This document shows, piece by piece, positions 43,132-52,634 of a stretch of 64,000 nt of DNA. The DNA lies in assembly GCF_019457915.1 (NCBI RefSeq), contig NZ_JAHZSS010000017.1, positions 37,982 through 101,981 of the forward strand, in the 5' to 3' direction. Numbering within the stretch: the first letter of the stretch is position 1; every line of letters starts with the position of its first letter. Below the pieces are notes generated by a model, which worked only from the letters and a program-made list of their open reading frames with translations, had not been told where the DNA came from and made no database searches. Origin of the DNA: Neiella holothuriorum. GTDB taxonomy: Bacteria; Pseudomonadota; Gammaproteobacteria; Enterobacterales; Neiellaceae. The position numbers were made by a program, and so were the translations under genes.

Positions 43132-44205
43132 ATGGCGTTACCTTTACAAATTGACACAGTAAGGCCATATCTCAATGGCCAATGGCTTCAAGTCTTGGCG
43201 GCATTGGTGCCAGAACTTGATGCCGCTATTGCTCGAAAAGGACGTCATGTGGCTTGTCCTGTTCATGGCGGTCGTGATGGCTTTAGGCTATTCAAAGATG
43301 CTGAATATACCGGAGGTGGCGTTTGTAACACCTGCGGTATCTTTCATGATGGCTTTGAACTGTTGTCTTGGATTAATGGATGGAACTTTGCCCAGTCTGT
43401 TGAAGCAATTGGCCAAGTTCTAGGTATTCAACCCGGACAAATACAAGCACCTTCTCGGGCAATACCGAGTAACGCTGTTGATTGGAAGGCTAGAAAGCAG
43501 GACGAGGACAAAGCGATTATCCATCGCTTGAATCAAACCTGGGGAGAAACGTTATCCCTTGCGGATACTCGTGCGCAACCAGTTTGGAACTACTTGCATC
43601 GTCGTGGCATTGTTACCCGGCTTCGTCCTGAATGGGATTCGGTGCTGAGGTTTCATCCAAACTTGCCTTACCATGATGAAGATGGTCTGTTTATCGATAG
43701 CTACCCAGCGCTGCTAGGTAAAATCGTTACTCAGCAAGGGCGTTCGGCCACGTTTCATCGGATCTACCTAAGTGAAGATGGATTCAAAGCGCCGGTTGAA
43801 AAGCCTAAAAAGATGATGCCGATACCAAGTGACAGAACAATCACTGGTGGTGCCATTCCGATAGGTGAGCCTGGTGAGGTATTAGGTGTTTCTGAAGGCA
43901 TCGAAACAGCTTTAGCGGTTACCAGAGCTACGGGACAGACATGTTGGTCGGTTGTGAATGCAACGCTACTGGCTAGGTTTGAACCACCAAGTAATGTGAA
44001 AATGCTGTACATCTGGGCAGATCACGATCTCTCTGAGACCGGCCTGAATGCAGCGAATGAACTCAAGAAAAAAGCCTGGCAAAAAGGCATTCTGACACAA
44101 GTTCTGATCCCTCCGATACCAACGTCACTTGGCGTGAAAAGTTGGGATTGGAATGATGTGCTGAATGTTTACGGTGCCATGGGCTTTCCGAAAGTTCATA
44201 TCTGA
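43132..44205 (+). CDS. Primase-like protein with zinc finger and Toprim domain
   Basis: 357 residues. The N-terminal CHC2-like zinc finger is CPVHGGRDGFRLF followed by GGGVCNTCG near residues 42-72. The Toprim region contains EVLGVSEGIETALA near 253 and MLYIWADHDLSETGLNAANE near 298, with the Glu and DxD residues of topoisomerase-primase folds. No helicase domain follows, so it resembles the primase part of P4-type replication proteins. It may prime the incoming strand. Last gene before a strong terminator. Confidence 0.85.
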   Translation: MALPLQIDTVRPYLNGQWLQVLAALVPELDAAIARKGRHVACPVHGGRDGFRLFKDAEYTGGGVCNTCGIFHDGFELLSWINGWNFAQSVEAIGQVLGIQPGQIQAPSRAIPSNAVDWKARKQDEDKAIIHRLNQTWGETLSLADTRAQPVWNYLHRRGIVTRLRPEWDSVLRFHPNLPYHDEDGLFIDSYPALLGKIVTQQGRSATFHRIYLSEDGFKAPVEKPKKMMPIPSDRTITGGAIPIGEPGEVLGVSEGIETALAVTRATGQTCWSVVNATLLARFEPPSNVKMLYIWADHDLSETGLNAANELKKKAWQKGILTQVLIPPIPTSLGVKSWDWNDVLNVYGAMGFPKVHI

Positions 44206-44208
44206 TCC

Positions 44209-44231
44209 AAGGGGCTTCGGCCCCTTTTTTT
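44209..44231 (+). terminator. Terminator of the recombination operon
   Basis: AAGGGGC-TTCG-GCCCCTT followed by TTTTT: a compact stem with a UUCG tetraloop and a U-tract, directly behind the primase-like gene. Confidence 0.92.
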
Positions 44232-44293
44232 GCGCCTTGCATATTTGAAAAAACATGGAGAATGAAAAATAGATAACCAATAGGAGAACAAAC

Positions 44294-45001
44294 ATGATGG
44301 TATTAACCCTGTTAATAAAGCAGATTGGTGGTGAGTTTACGGTTTACTGGAAGACCGGCCTTCGAAGAGGTGGTGAACTAAAGGTCGATTTAGGTGAGCA
44401 ATACGACAAGCTACCTGAGCAGCAAAAGCCAATTGCAGCTGAGCTCTATGCGATTCATCACCTACTGTCAGTGAAAGAGGTGATGGGGAGTAACCGAAGC
44501 GGTAATGGCCTTCAAATCCGGGTCAGTAAAGGAGCCATCAAAAAGTTACAGAAACAACGCTCAACTCAGCATTCACTTTACAGCCTGACTAGGTTCTTGC
44601 TCACTCGTTACCAGGAAGCACAGATCTCGGTAGAAAAGCGGGACGATTGGCTCTCACATTCCTTCGAAGAATACAGCGTCGATAATGCTACAGTGAGAGA
44701 AATCGATGAGGTAATCAACGTTCCGAACATTGGACCTGTCGTGGTGACTCGTCATGCACTGGAACGGTTTGTGGAACGGCTTTCTAATGGAGTGCCCAAG
44801 CATCCTTGGAAGGCTTTGTGCTCAAAGTTGCTATGTTCTGCGCTAACTAAAGCCCAGTTGCCTGAAAGGGTCACCATCCAAAAAGCCAAAAAATATGCAC
44901 AGGAAGCAGAGTTCTGGCAGCATCTTGGTAGCAAAATGCACTTTGTTATGATTCCGGGTGACTCAATGAAGACGTTGGTAACGGTTTTTGCAGTAAAGTG
45001 A
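44294..45001 (+). CDS. Conserved ICE protein left of HS3
   Basis: 235 residues with no signal or membrane segment. Basic helical stretches (SKGAIKKLQKQRSTQHSLYS, LTKAQLPERVTIQKAKKYAQ) and the phrase VVVTRHALERFVERLSNG suggest a soluble enzyme or nucleic-acid-binding protein, but I do not recognise a family. It has TAGGAG at 44281. By position it corresponds to the conserved gene (s073 in SXT) that forms the left border of hotspot HS3. Confidence 0.7.
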   Translation: MMVLTLLIKQIGGEFTVYWKTGLRRGGELKVDLGEQYDKLPEQQKPIAAELYAIHHLLSVKEVMGSNRSGNGLQIRVSKGAIKKLQKQRSTQHSLYSLTRFLLTRYQEAQISVEKRDDWLSHSFEEYSVDNATVREIDEVINVPNIGPVVVTRHALERFVERLSNGVPKHPWKALCSKLLCSALTKAQLPERVTIQKAKKYAQEAEFWQHLGSKMHFVMIPGDSMKTLVTVFAVK

Positions 45002-45265
45002 ACTAATGTAGTATTCGCACTTTATGAATATTACTTATGTGCCAATTGCGGACATTTCCAGGTGCATACAGAAACGGCTGCTTTGCAGTTCAAAGCGGTC
45101 ATTGCTTTAGCAAAGTGTACTCGACAATACTCGCGTAACCATCTTGATGAAGACCTATTTGGGGGGGTGTGTACGAAGCTTTGGAGGCAGCAAAAACTTG
45201 ATCTCTAACTGTATGTCTTCTACAACTAATGTTAGTATTTCAATACTCTGCAATAAGGAATATTC

Positions 45266-46819
45266 ATGCGTAAAAACCTTCCTGTTACTGATAGAGAGAA
45301 AACTTTTGGAAGCAATACAAAGTTAATTTCAGTGACCGATACTCAAGGCATCATTATTGAGTGCAATGATGCCTTTGTTGAAGTGAGCGGTTTTGAAAAA
45401 CATGAACTAATCGGGCAGCCTCACAATATGGTAAGGCATCCTGATATGCCACCAGAAGCGTATAAAAAAATGTGGCATTACCTAAAGGCTGGGAAGCCTT
45501 GGATGGGCCTTGTCAAGAATCGATGTAAGAATGGCGATTTCTACTGGGTAGATGCTTATGTTACGCCTGTAACACAGAACGGTAAAATAATTGGCTATGA
45601 ATCAGTTCGCTCTTGCCCCTCAAGGCAAGACGTGGAGCGGGCAGCTAGACTTTATCGTAATATCAATGTAGGTAAAACCAAACGCGCTGCTTTACCTATA
45701 TCACTTGAAAATGTTTTCTTAGTCTTATCGATAGCAATTTGTGCTGGTTTATTTGGCTTTGGTTTCAGAGAGCTCTCAGAGGCGGCATTACTTATCTCTG
45801 TCATCATTTTTGCTTTTTGGGTCTCGTTTAATAGAAAGAAAACCCTAAATGCGTTGAATGAGATGCTTAACCATGCATTTTCGGATGAACTTGCTGTACA
45901 AAGCTATACTGATGAATCGGGTGATTTAGGCAAGCTTAAAGTCGCGATTCTAAGTCAGCTAGCACATTTGGGCACCGTGATTACTCGAATTGAAAGTGCT
46001 GCACTAGTCGTTGCTAAAGAATCTGAGAAAGGCGCGGAGCTCACGGCGAAAACAAGAAAAGATATTGAAAGTCAGCAGTCTGAAACGATGCAAGTTGCTA
46101 CCGCAATGAACCAAATGTCGACGACCATTGCTGAAGTCTCCAAGCATGTCAGTGATACTGCTACGCAAGCTGATACTGCTAATCACCTCGCATTAAAAGG
46201 CAATGAGATTGCAAATATTACTCGCAGCTCCATTCAAAAGCTAAAAATGACCGTAGATCAAATTGGTAACTCAGTTCAAGGCGTTTCAGAACAAACCTCC
46301 CGAATTGCTAGTGCTGCGCAAATCATTGAACAGATTACCGAGCAAACCAATTTACTTGCGCTTAATGCTGCTATTGAAGCCGCACGAGCGGGCGAGCAAG
46401 GGCGTGGCTTTGCGGTAGTTGCTGATGAAGTCAGAAATCTCGCTAGACGCACTCAAGAATCTACAAAAGAAATCTACTGTATAGTTAACGAGTTAATTAA
46501 TCGAGCAGGTGATGCCGTAAAAGTCGCTGATGCAGGGGCTATTGATGCCGAAGAGGGGCTTTCTAATGTTATTGAAAGTGGCAGAATGTTAAGCGGCATT
46601 TCAGAATCGATTGGCCAAATCGCCTCCATGTCTACTCAGATGGCTGCGGCAGTAGAAGAGCAAGCTCATGTTGCTGAGGATATTAATCGTCAAATTGTTA
46701 ACATTTCCGCCCTTGCCGATTTGAGTAATGACAGTTCGATGCAACTTTCTGAAACCATTATTTATTTGAATGAAATAGCTGATGAGCTTCATGAGCTTGT
46801 AGTGCGGTTTAAGCGTTAG
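45266..46819 (+). CDS. PAS-containing methyl-accepting chemotaxis protein (Aer-like)
   Basis: 517 residues. An N-terminal PAS domain ([57 protein letters not shown]) resembles the FAD-binding PAS of Aer. Two close membrane helices near 160-200 are followed by a HAMP-like stretch and a signalling domain with the hairpin tip [20 protein letters not shown] and [17 protein letters not shown] that binds CheA/CheW. It probably senses redox state and steers host motility. Cargo in HS3; no other chemotaxis genes nearby. Confidence 0.87.
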   Translation: MRKNLPVTDREKTFGSNTKLISVTDTQGIIIECNDAFVEVSGFEKHELIGQPHNMVRHPDMPPEAYKKMWHYLKAGKPWMGLVKNRCKNGDFYWVDAYVTPVTQNGKIIGYESVRSCPSRQDVERAARLYRNINVGKTKRAALPISLENVFLVLSIAICAGLFGFGFRELSEAALLISVIIFAFWVSFNRKKTLNALNEMLNHAFSDELAVQSYTDESGDLGKLKVAILSQLAHLGTVITRIESAALVVAKESEKGAELTAKTRKDIESQQSETMQVATAMNQMSTTIAEVSKHVSDTATQADTANHLALKGNEIANITRSSIQKLKMTVDQIGNSVQGVSEQTSRIASAAQIIEQITEQTNLLALNAAIEAARAGEQGRGFAVVADEVRNLARRTQESTKEIYCIVNELINRAGDAVKVADAGAIDAEEGLSNVIESGRMLSGISESIGQIASMSTQMAAAVEEQAHVAEDINRQIVNISALADLSNDSSMQLSETIIYLNEIADELHELVVRFKR

Positions 46820-46841
46820 CCTCTCAAATGCAGAAGCCTTA

Positions 46842-48020
46842 GGAGCCTGCGAACAAGCTCCAATTTCATGACCGCCCCACCTGACAACGGCTTAACGACC
46901 ACTTTCCGGTTATAACCGGCCCTTTTGAGCCCTTTTTCCTCCGTCTGGAGACCGTTTTCCAGTCTCCAGACGGAGCTACCCCTTAAAAGCGTACCCGACG
47001 ACAGACCCGGACTACGTTAGCCAAGGCAAACAGGACCGAGAGCTTGTTGTCGTTTTTCTTCAAGCCGCGATAGCGGGTTTTCCTGAAACCAAACTGACAT
47101 TTGATCACCCCAAACGCATGCTCGACCGGTGCTCGCAGGCTGGATTTGTAGTATTCCATTTCCAGCTCATGCTTGTTGATTCGGGGGGGCTTGCGCAGCG
47201 TTTTTACTTTCGATGGCATCAGCGCAATTTTCCAGTCGATGCCCTTACCCCATCGGCCAGTGCGTGACTCTACACCCCGATAGCCCGAGTCGGCATAGAC
47301 ATATTTCTCTTCACCGTGCAGCAGGTGTACAGCCTGAGTTACATCATGAACATTGGCCGCTGTGGTTTCAAAACTGTGTACCAGCCCTGACATTGAGTCC
47401 ACCCCAATATGGGCCTTCATGCCAAAGTACCATTGGTTGCCTTTGCGGGTCTGGTGCATTTCGGGGTCACGCTCGCCGGTGCTGTTTTTGATAGAGCTTG
47501 GCGCATCAATAATGGTCGCGTCCATCAGTGTCCCTTCGCGCAGCAGCACACCGGCATCCTCTAGCCACAGATTGATCTCTTCGAAAATCTCCCGGCCCAG
47601 TTGGTGGCGCTCCAGTAGGTGCCGGAAGTTCATGATGGTGGTGTGGTCCGGGATCGGCTTGTCCAGCGACAGGCGGGCAAACAGCCGCATGCTAGCGACC
47701 TCGTAGAGTGCATCTTCTGCAGCCGGATCACTCAGGTTATACCACTGCTGAAGTAGATGAATTCGCAGCATCGTAGCCAGCGGATAGGGCCGGCGGCCAT
47801 TGCCCGCCTTAGGGTAATAGGGTTCTATTACGGCCTCCAGCCGCCCCCAGGGGATGATCAACTCCATCCGCTCAAGGAAGATCTCTTTACGAGTTTTACG
47901 GCGCTTTTTCTGAAATTCACTATCAGCGAAGGTAAGTTGATGTGCCATGGCTACCGGATTTCCTTCCCAAGGAGATGATTGTGGTATTGTCTCATGAGTG
48001 GGGACTTAATCGCAGGCTCC
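46842..48020 (-). mobile_element. IS5-family insertion sequence
   Basis: 1179 bp. Terminal inverted repeats begin GGAGCCTGCGA at both ends (left 46842, right 48020 on the other strand) and stay alike for about 17 bp. A 4-bp target duplication CTTA flanks it (46838-46841 and 48021-48024), typical of IS5-group elements. It inserted between two HS3 cargo genes without disrupting either coding region and, with an intact transposase, looks recent. Confidence 0.92.
46983..47948 (-). CDS. IS5-family DDE transposase
   Basis: 321 residues, full length. The N-terminal DUF772-type region ([20 protein letters not shown]) is followed by the catalytic DDE residues in [13 protein letters not shown] near 142, [14 protein letters not shown] near 218 and the late Glu around [20 protein letters not shown]. 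No frameshift or stop is seen, so the element may be active. Confidence 0.92.
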   Translation of the reverse strand: MAHQLTFADSEFQKKRRKTRKEIFLERMELIIPWGRLEAVIEPYYPKAGNGRRPYPLATMLRIHLLQQWYNLSDPAAEDALYEVASMRLFARLSLDKPIPDHTTIMNFRHLLERHQLGREIFEEINLWLEDAGVLLREGTLMDATIIDAPSSIKNSTGERDPEMHQTRKGNQWYFGMKAHIGVDSMSGLVHSFETTAANVHDVTQAVHLLHGEEKYVYADSGYRGVESRTGRWGKGIDWKIALMPSKVKTLRKPPRINKHELEMEYYKSSLRAPVEHAFGVIKCQFGFRKTRYRGLKKNDNKLSVLFALANVVRVCRRVRF

Positions 48021-48092
48021 CTTACATAAACAAAAGATTATTGTAGTGCAATTGATAGCTCGCAATTGATAAGTAAATTGTTGGAGACACTT

Positions 48093-49487
48093 TTGAACGC
48101 ACCTGAATTCCCTATTGATGAAGCTACTCGTCTACTTGCGTTACAGCAGATAAATTTACTAGATACTCCCGCTGAGAAGCGATTTGATCGCATTACCAGA
48201 TTGGCTGCGTCCGTATTTGAGGTGCCAATATGTCTCATATCTTTGGTTGATAGTGATAGGCAGTGGTTTAAATCAAAGGTTGGGCTTGATGTTTGCGAAA
48301 CAAATCGTGATATCTCGTTTTGTGGGCATGCGATATTACATGATGATATTTTTATTGTTTCAGATGCAACAGAAGACGCACGCTTCGCGTCGAATCCTTT
48401 AGTTACCCATGAGCCACATATTCGTTTTTATGCAGGTGCTCCCTTAAAAGAGCCTAGCGGGCAACCTATTGGTACCCTATGTCTTATTGACTCCAAGGCT
48501 AGAGTTTTTTCAGCAAAAGAACAGCAAGAACTGCGCGAATTTGCAGATATGGTTGAGTATGAAATTGCCAAAGTAGACCAAGAACGACTTCAAGAACAAT
48601 TCTTTAAAAGCATGGCAAGAACAGCCTCAATATTGGCAACACTGCCTGATATGATATTTGTAATTGACCGAAGTTTTCGTTTTTTGGTTTGCAAAGAGCA
48701 TCCTGACTTACCTAAACCCCAACAAGAAATTTTGGGATATACGGTTCCTGAGATACTAACCAATGAATTAGGTAATCAACTGGTAGCTTGCCTGAAGCAA
48801 GCCTTTTCAACTGATGATGTGATTCATCATAACTACACGTTCGAAAAATCAAATCAATCGTTCGAAGCTCGATACAAAAAGATTGATGATAATGAAGTAT
48901 TGGTGGTCATTCGCAATACCACTGAAAAAGTTGAAATACAGTCAGAAATAAGCCGCCTTTCCGAAGTTGCAAGGCAAACGACTAATGGTGTGGTAATTAC
49001 CGATCTAGACGGTAGAGTTACATGGATTAATGACGCCTTTTCTGCTCTCACAGGGTATAGCATTGGAGAAATGCAGGGTAAAAAACCTGGGGAGTTATTA
49101 CAAGGGGCAGACACTGATCCGGCAACTGTTGCAATAATGAGAGATGCTCTTGCCCAACAGGACGGCTTTAATGTTGATATTGTAAATTATTCAAAAGCAC
49201 AAGACGCCTACTGGGTAAGGATAACTTGTAACCCGTTGTTTAGTAAAAATGGCAGTTTAAATGGCTATATTGCAATTGAAACAAATATTACAAAAGAGAA
49301 GCGGGATGAGGAGCTAATTCGTAACAGTGAGAATTTATTAAAAGCCGTTATAGACGCTAACAATATAGGCACATGGCATTTTAATATTCAAACGGGTGAG
49401 TTGATTATCAATGATAAATGGGCCGCACTACTGGGTTATACACTTTCTGAGTTATTACCTACAAACAGAAGTGCGTGGGAAAATTAA
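48093..49487 (+). CDS. GAF-PAS sensor half of a frameshifted c-di-GMP protein
   Basis: 464 residues from TTG 48093, preceded by GGAG and giving the usual GAF-protein beginning NAPEFPIDEATRLLALQQIN. A GAF domain spans about 20-160 (NRDISFCGHAILHDD, FYAGAPLKEPSGQPIGTLCL), then at least two PAS units (VVITDLDGRVTWINDAFSAL near 310). The reading frame ends inside a further PAS domain at RSAWEN because of an A-run of four (49480-49483). One extra A would read AWEKLTHPDD straight into the next frame, so this is the 5' half of a single broken gene. Confidence 0.75.
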   Translation: MNAPEFPIDEATRLLALQQINLLDTPAEKRFDRITRLAASVFEVPICLISLVDSDRQWFKSKVGLDVCETNRDISFCGHAILHDDIFIVSDATEDARFASNPLVTHEPHIRFYAGAPLKEPSGQPIGTLCLIDSKARVFSAKEQQELREFADMVEYEIAKVDQERLQEQFFKSMARTASILATLPDMIFVIDRSFRFLVCKEHPDLPKPQQEILGYTVPEILTNELGNQLVACLKQAFSTDDVIHHNYTFEKSNQSFEARYKKIDDNEVLVVIRNTTEKVEIQSEISRLSEVARQTTNGVVITDLDGRVTWINDAFSALTGYSIGEMQGKKPGELLQGADTDPATVAIMRDALAQQDGFNVDIVNYSKAQDAYWVRITCNPLFSKNGSLNGYIAIETNITKEKRDEELIRNSENLLKAVIDANNIGTWHFNIQTGELIINDKWAALLGYTLSELLPTNRSAWEN

Positions 49488-51385
49488 CGCATCCTGATGA
49501 CTTAGCTTATTGTGCAGCTATTCTTGAAAAGCATGCGGTAGGTCTTATTCCTACATATGAAGCCAATATTCGTATGAAACACAAAAATGGTGAATGGATA
49601 TGGATAAATACCAGAGGGCGTGTATCTTCAAGGTCTAATGATGGCAAAGCGCTATGGTTATTGGGTACGCATTTTGATATCAATGACCAAATCATTGCAG
49701 AAAGAGCGCTTAGTGATAAGTCGCGGCAGATGGAAGCTGTTGTTGAAGGTTTACTTGATGGCATTATTATTATTGATTGCCGTGGTAAAATTTTGACATT
49801 TAACCAAGCGGCACAAGAAATCTTCGGCTATTCAGAAGGTGAAACGCTTGGCAAAAATATTAACATGTTGATGGGTTCTCCTCATCGTGAGCATCATGAT
49901 GGTTACTTATCAAACTATATTGAACGTGGTATAAGCAATATTACCGGACGTATTCGTGAGCTGGACGCTTGGCGTAAAGATGGTTCAATTTTTCCTATCG
50001 AGCTTGGTGTCGTTGAAGTTCAAGTGGCTGGTGAAATTAACTTTATCGGTGTTGTAAGGGACATTACTGATCGAAAGCAACGTGAGCATGAAATTCATCA
50101 GTTAGCTTTTTATGACCCATTAACATTGCTACCTAATCGACGTCTGTTGTTGGATAGATTAGTGGGAGCTATAAACCATAGCGCTCGTACAAATAATTTC
50201 TCGGCGCTACTGTTTCTTGATTTGGATAACTTTAAAGACCTCAACGATAGTGCTGGGCATAATAAAGGTGATTTGCTGTTATGTCAGGTTGCTGAGCGTC
50301 TTGTCAACTCAGTTAGGCAAGGAGATACGGTAGCGCGTTTAGGCGGCGATGAGTTTGTTATCATTGCATCAGATTTAAGTCATGATCCAACATTAGCAGC
50401 GAACCAGGCTGAAGGACTTGCGCAAAAAATCAAGGATAATTTAGCGAAGGAATATAATCTTGACGGTCTGACTTACAATAGTTCTGCTAGCATTGGTGTG
50501 ACATTTTTTAATAATGGGAACCTTCCAAAAGAAGATTTGTTAAAGCAAGCTGATATGGCTATGTACAAGGCTAAATATGCTGGCCGAAATGGTGTGCAGT
50601 TTTTTGACCCACAAATGCAAGTCGCAGTAAGCTCAAGAGCAACAATTATTAGCGACTTATACGCTGCAATCCTAGGCCAGCAATTTGTTCTTTTCTATCA
50701 AAAACAGGTCGATCATCTGGAGCAGTGTATTGGTGTTGAGGTGTTGTTGCGTTGGATACACCCAGAAAAAGGAATGGTGTCACCATTGCAATTTATCCCC
50801 TTAGCGGAGGAAACCGGTCTTATTGTGCCCATTGGCGAGTGGGTGCTACAAGAAGCTTGCGCTACTCTGGCAAAATGGTCTTTAGAATCGGAAAAACAAC
50901 ATCTTAGCATTGCGGTTAATATAAGTGTAGTTCAATTTAGCAAAGATAATTTTGTTCAGAGTGTTTTCAATGCATTAGAAATCTCAGGTGCAAATCCACA
51001 GTTACTTAAGTTGGAAATTACGGAAACGCTGCTCGCAAACAATATTCCCGATGTTAAAGCTAAGATGAAAGAGTTGCAGCAACACGGCGTGACTTTCTCA
51101 ATCGATGATTTTGGTACAGGCTATTCATCCTTGTCTTATTTAAAACAATTACCAATAAATCAATTGAAAATTGACCAAGGATTTATTCGAGATATTATAA
51201 ATAGCAGTAATGACAAAGCCATCGCTCAAGCAGTTATAACGCTAGCCGATTCAATGGAGCTGCAAGTTATAGCTGAAGGCGTTGAAACAGAAGCTCAGCG
51301 CGCGTTATTACAAAGCATGGGGTGTAATACCTATCAAGGCTATTTGTTCGGAAAACCTTGTCGGATAGAAGAGCTGCACTTTTAG
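49475..51385 (+). CDS. PAS-GGDEF-EAL half of the frameshifted c-di-GMP protein
   Basis: 636 residues if begun at GTG 49475, overlapping the previous frame by 13 bp. It continues the split PAS, adds another PAS (DGIIIIDCRGKILTFNQAAQ near 94), a diguanylate cyclase domain with an intact RLGGDEFVII near 288, and an EAL-type phosphodiesterase domain (EVLLRWIHPEKGMVSPLQF, KLEITETLL, IDDFGTGYSSLSYLKQLP, VIAEGVETE). The EAL signature reads EVL, keeping the catalytic Glu. Both output domains look functional; expression depends on reinitiation or frameshifting. Confidence 0.78.
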   Translation: MGKLTHPDDLAYCAAILEKHAVGLIPTYEANIRMKHKNGEWIWINTRGRVSSRSNDGKALWLLGTHFDINDQIIAERALSDKSRQMEAVVEGLLDGIIIIDCRGKILTFNQAAQEIFGYSEGETLGKNINMLMGSPHREHHDGYLSNYIERGISNITGRIRELDAWRKDGSIFPIELGVVEVQVAGEINFIGVVRDITDRKQREHEIHQLAFYDPLTLLPNRRLLLDRLVGAINHSARTNNFSALLFLDLDNFKDLNDSAGHNKGDLLLCQVAERLVNSVRQGDTVARLGGDEFVIIASDLSHDPTLAANQAEGLAQKIKDNLAKEYNLDGLTYNSSASIGVTFFNNGNLPKEDLLKQADMAMYKAKYAGRNGVQFFDPQMQVAVSSRATIISDLYAAILGQQFVLFYQKQVDHLEQCIGVEVLLRWIHPEKGMVSPLQFIPLAEETGLIVPIGEWVLQEACATLAKWSLESEKQHLSIAVNISVVQFSKDNFVQSVFNALEISGANPQLLKLEITETLLANNIPDVKAKMKELQQHGVTFSIDDFGTGYSSLSYLKQLPINQLKIDQGFIRDIINSSNDKAIAQAVITLADSMELQVIAEGVETEAQRALLQSMGCNTYQGYLFGKPCRIEELHF

Positions 51386-51432
51386 ACGCTATGAGAGTAA
51401 GGCACATTAAGCAGGTTTTGATTCAGTAGTTT

Positions 51433-51543
51433 ATGGGCAATAAGATCCAAAAGGTGATTGTCCGCTATATCAAACAAAGCATACTTTTGAATGAGCACTA
51501 TGATGCGGAGAGAAATTTCCGCTATTCGCTCAAAACGGTCTAA
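51433..51543 (+). CDS. Possible 36-aa remnant or small gene before traF
   Basis: An open frame ATG 51433 to TAA 51541-51543 reads MGNKIQKVIVRYIKQSILLN then EHYDAERNFRYSLKTV. There is no convincing ribosome-binding site, so it may be the end of a lost HS3 gene. Behind it, CTAGCTGTT (51566-51574) pairs with AACAGCTAG (51587-51595). Confidence 0.25.
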   Translation: MGNKIQKVIVRYIKQSILLNEHYDAERNFRYSLKTV

Positions 51544-51609
51544 GTATAAGGTTGGCTCGTTAAACCTAGCTGTTGTTACTGGTCATAACAGCTAGTCAGA
51601 AACACACAC

Positions 51610-51685
51610 AATTCCTTCATCTATCTGGCCAATCGCTCTTACTGGGATCTTTAGCATGTTAGCTCTATGAAATTTCTGGAGCTGA
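51610..51685 (+). promoter_or_regulatory. traF promoter element and SD hairpin
   Basis: AATTCCTTCATCTATCTGG at 51610-51628 aligns with the elements before dsbC and traI. TTAGCTC (51659-51665) pairs with GAGCTGA (51679-51685), 7 bp with one G-U, covering the ribosome-binding TGGAG of traF. Activation by SetCD is inferred from the family. Confidence 0.5.
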
Positions 51686-51687
51686 CA

Positions 51688-52632
51688 ATGAGAACCCCTT
51701 TGTTACCTTGGTTCATCCTATGGGTGACCATCCCAATCATTATTTTCCTTCTATTCATCTTGCCCGCCTATGCTAGTGATGGGCAATTCTATCAGCGTGG
51801 TCAGGAAGGCTGGTTTTGGTATCAGGTCATTCCTGAGCCAGCGGAGTCTGAAGAGCTTTTAAAGCAGGAATTTGGTTCCGTTGAGTCCAGTCAGGACGAG
51901 CTAAAACCCTTCAGTGCTGCCTGGTTCCGAGAGCACATGCAGTCGTTCATGGACAAGGCTATTGATGAGCCGACGAATGAGAACGTCAGAGCCTATCTGT
52001 ATCTCCAGCGAGTCATGATGGATAAGGGCTCACTATTTGCTGATGTTAGTCAGCAGGTGGTCATGGGTGATCCTGTTTTGGATGAAATCAGTCGCAGACC
52101 CTTGGCGACTTATGCTGCCAATCGGATGGATCGAGAAGCTGGCGCTCAACGTGATGTAGCTTTAGGTGAAGTAGCAAAACGGGCTGGCTTGTTCTTCTTC
52201 TATCGTTCGGATTGCCCTTATTGCCATGCTCAAGCGCCTATCATCGAATCTATGGCCTTGAACTATGGGTTCGAGGTGTTTGCTATTGCTGTCGATGGCT
52301 TGCCTTTACCCGGTGGAGAGTTTCCCAATTACAAAGTCGATTCAGGACAAGCACAAACCTTGTCCGTTTCGACTGTTCCAGCGGTCTTCTTAGTAGACCC
52401 GCCTAATGTCATCACTCCGATTGGCCAGGGCGCAATGAGCCTTGATGAGCTCAATAATCGAATCATTCTTGCAGCCCATCAAGCCGGTTGGATTGACGAT
52501 CAAACTTACTATGCCACCAGACCTGTTCAACCCGGCGTGTCACTCGCGATGTCAGCCCAAGAGCTTAACGAAAAGATATTACAGGACCCTGAGTTCCTTG
52601 TTCGCTATCTGCGTGCACAAGGAGGGTTATAA
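51688..52632 (+). CDS. traF: TraF thioredoxin-like transfer protein
   Basis: 314 residues with an N-terminal anchor or signal (FILWVTIPIIIFLLFILPAY) and a thioredoxin fold with the redox motif FYRSDCPYCHAQAP near residue 175, retained here although F TraF lacks it. It should assist disulfide formation in periplasmic Tra proteins. ATG 51688 has TGGAG six bases upstream and was preferred to ATG 51667, which would place extra residues before the signal. First gene of traFHG. Confidence 0.9.
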   Translation: MRTPLLPWFILWVTIPIIIFLLFILPAYASDGQFYQRGQEGWFWYQVIPEPAESEELLKQEFGSVESSQDELKPFSAAWFREHMQSFMDKAIDEPTNENVRAYLYLQRVMMDKGSLFADVSQQVVMGDPVLDEISRRPLATYAANRMDREAGAQRDVALGEVAKRAGLFFFYRSDCPYCHAQAPIIESMALNYGFEVFAIAVDGLPLPGGEFPNYKVDSGQAQTLSVSTVPAVFLVDPPNVITPIGQGAMSLDELNNRIILAAHQAGWIDDQTYYATRPVQPGVSLAMSAQELNEKILQDPEFLVRYLRAQGGL

Positions 52633-52634
52633 CG

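Noticed and set aside
45002..45265. A gene in the gap left of the chemoreceptor
   Set aside because: Short frames only, no ribosome-binding site; the stretch has no structure I can name apart from AT-rich sequence before 45266.
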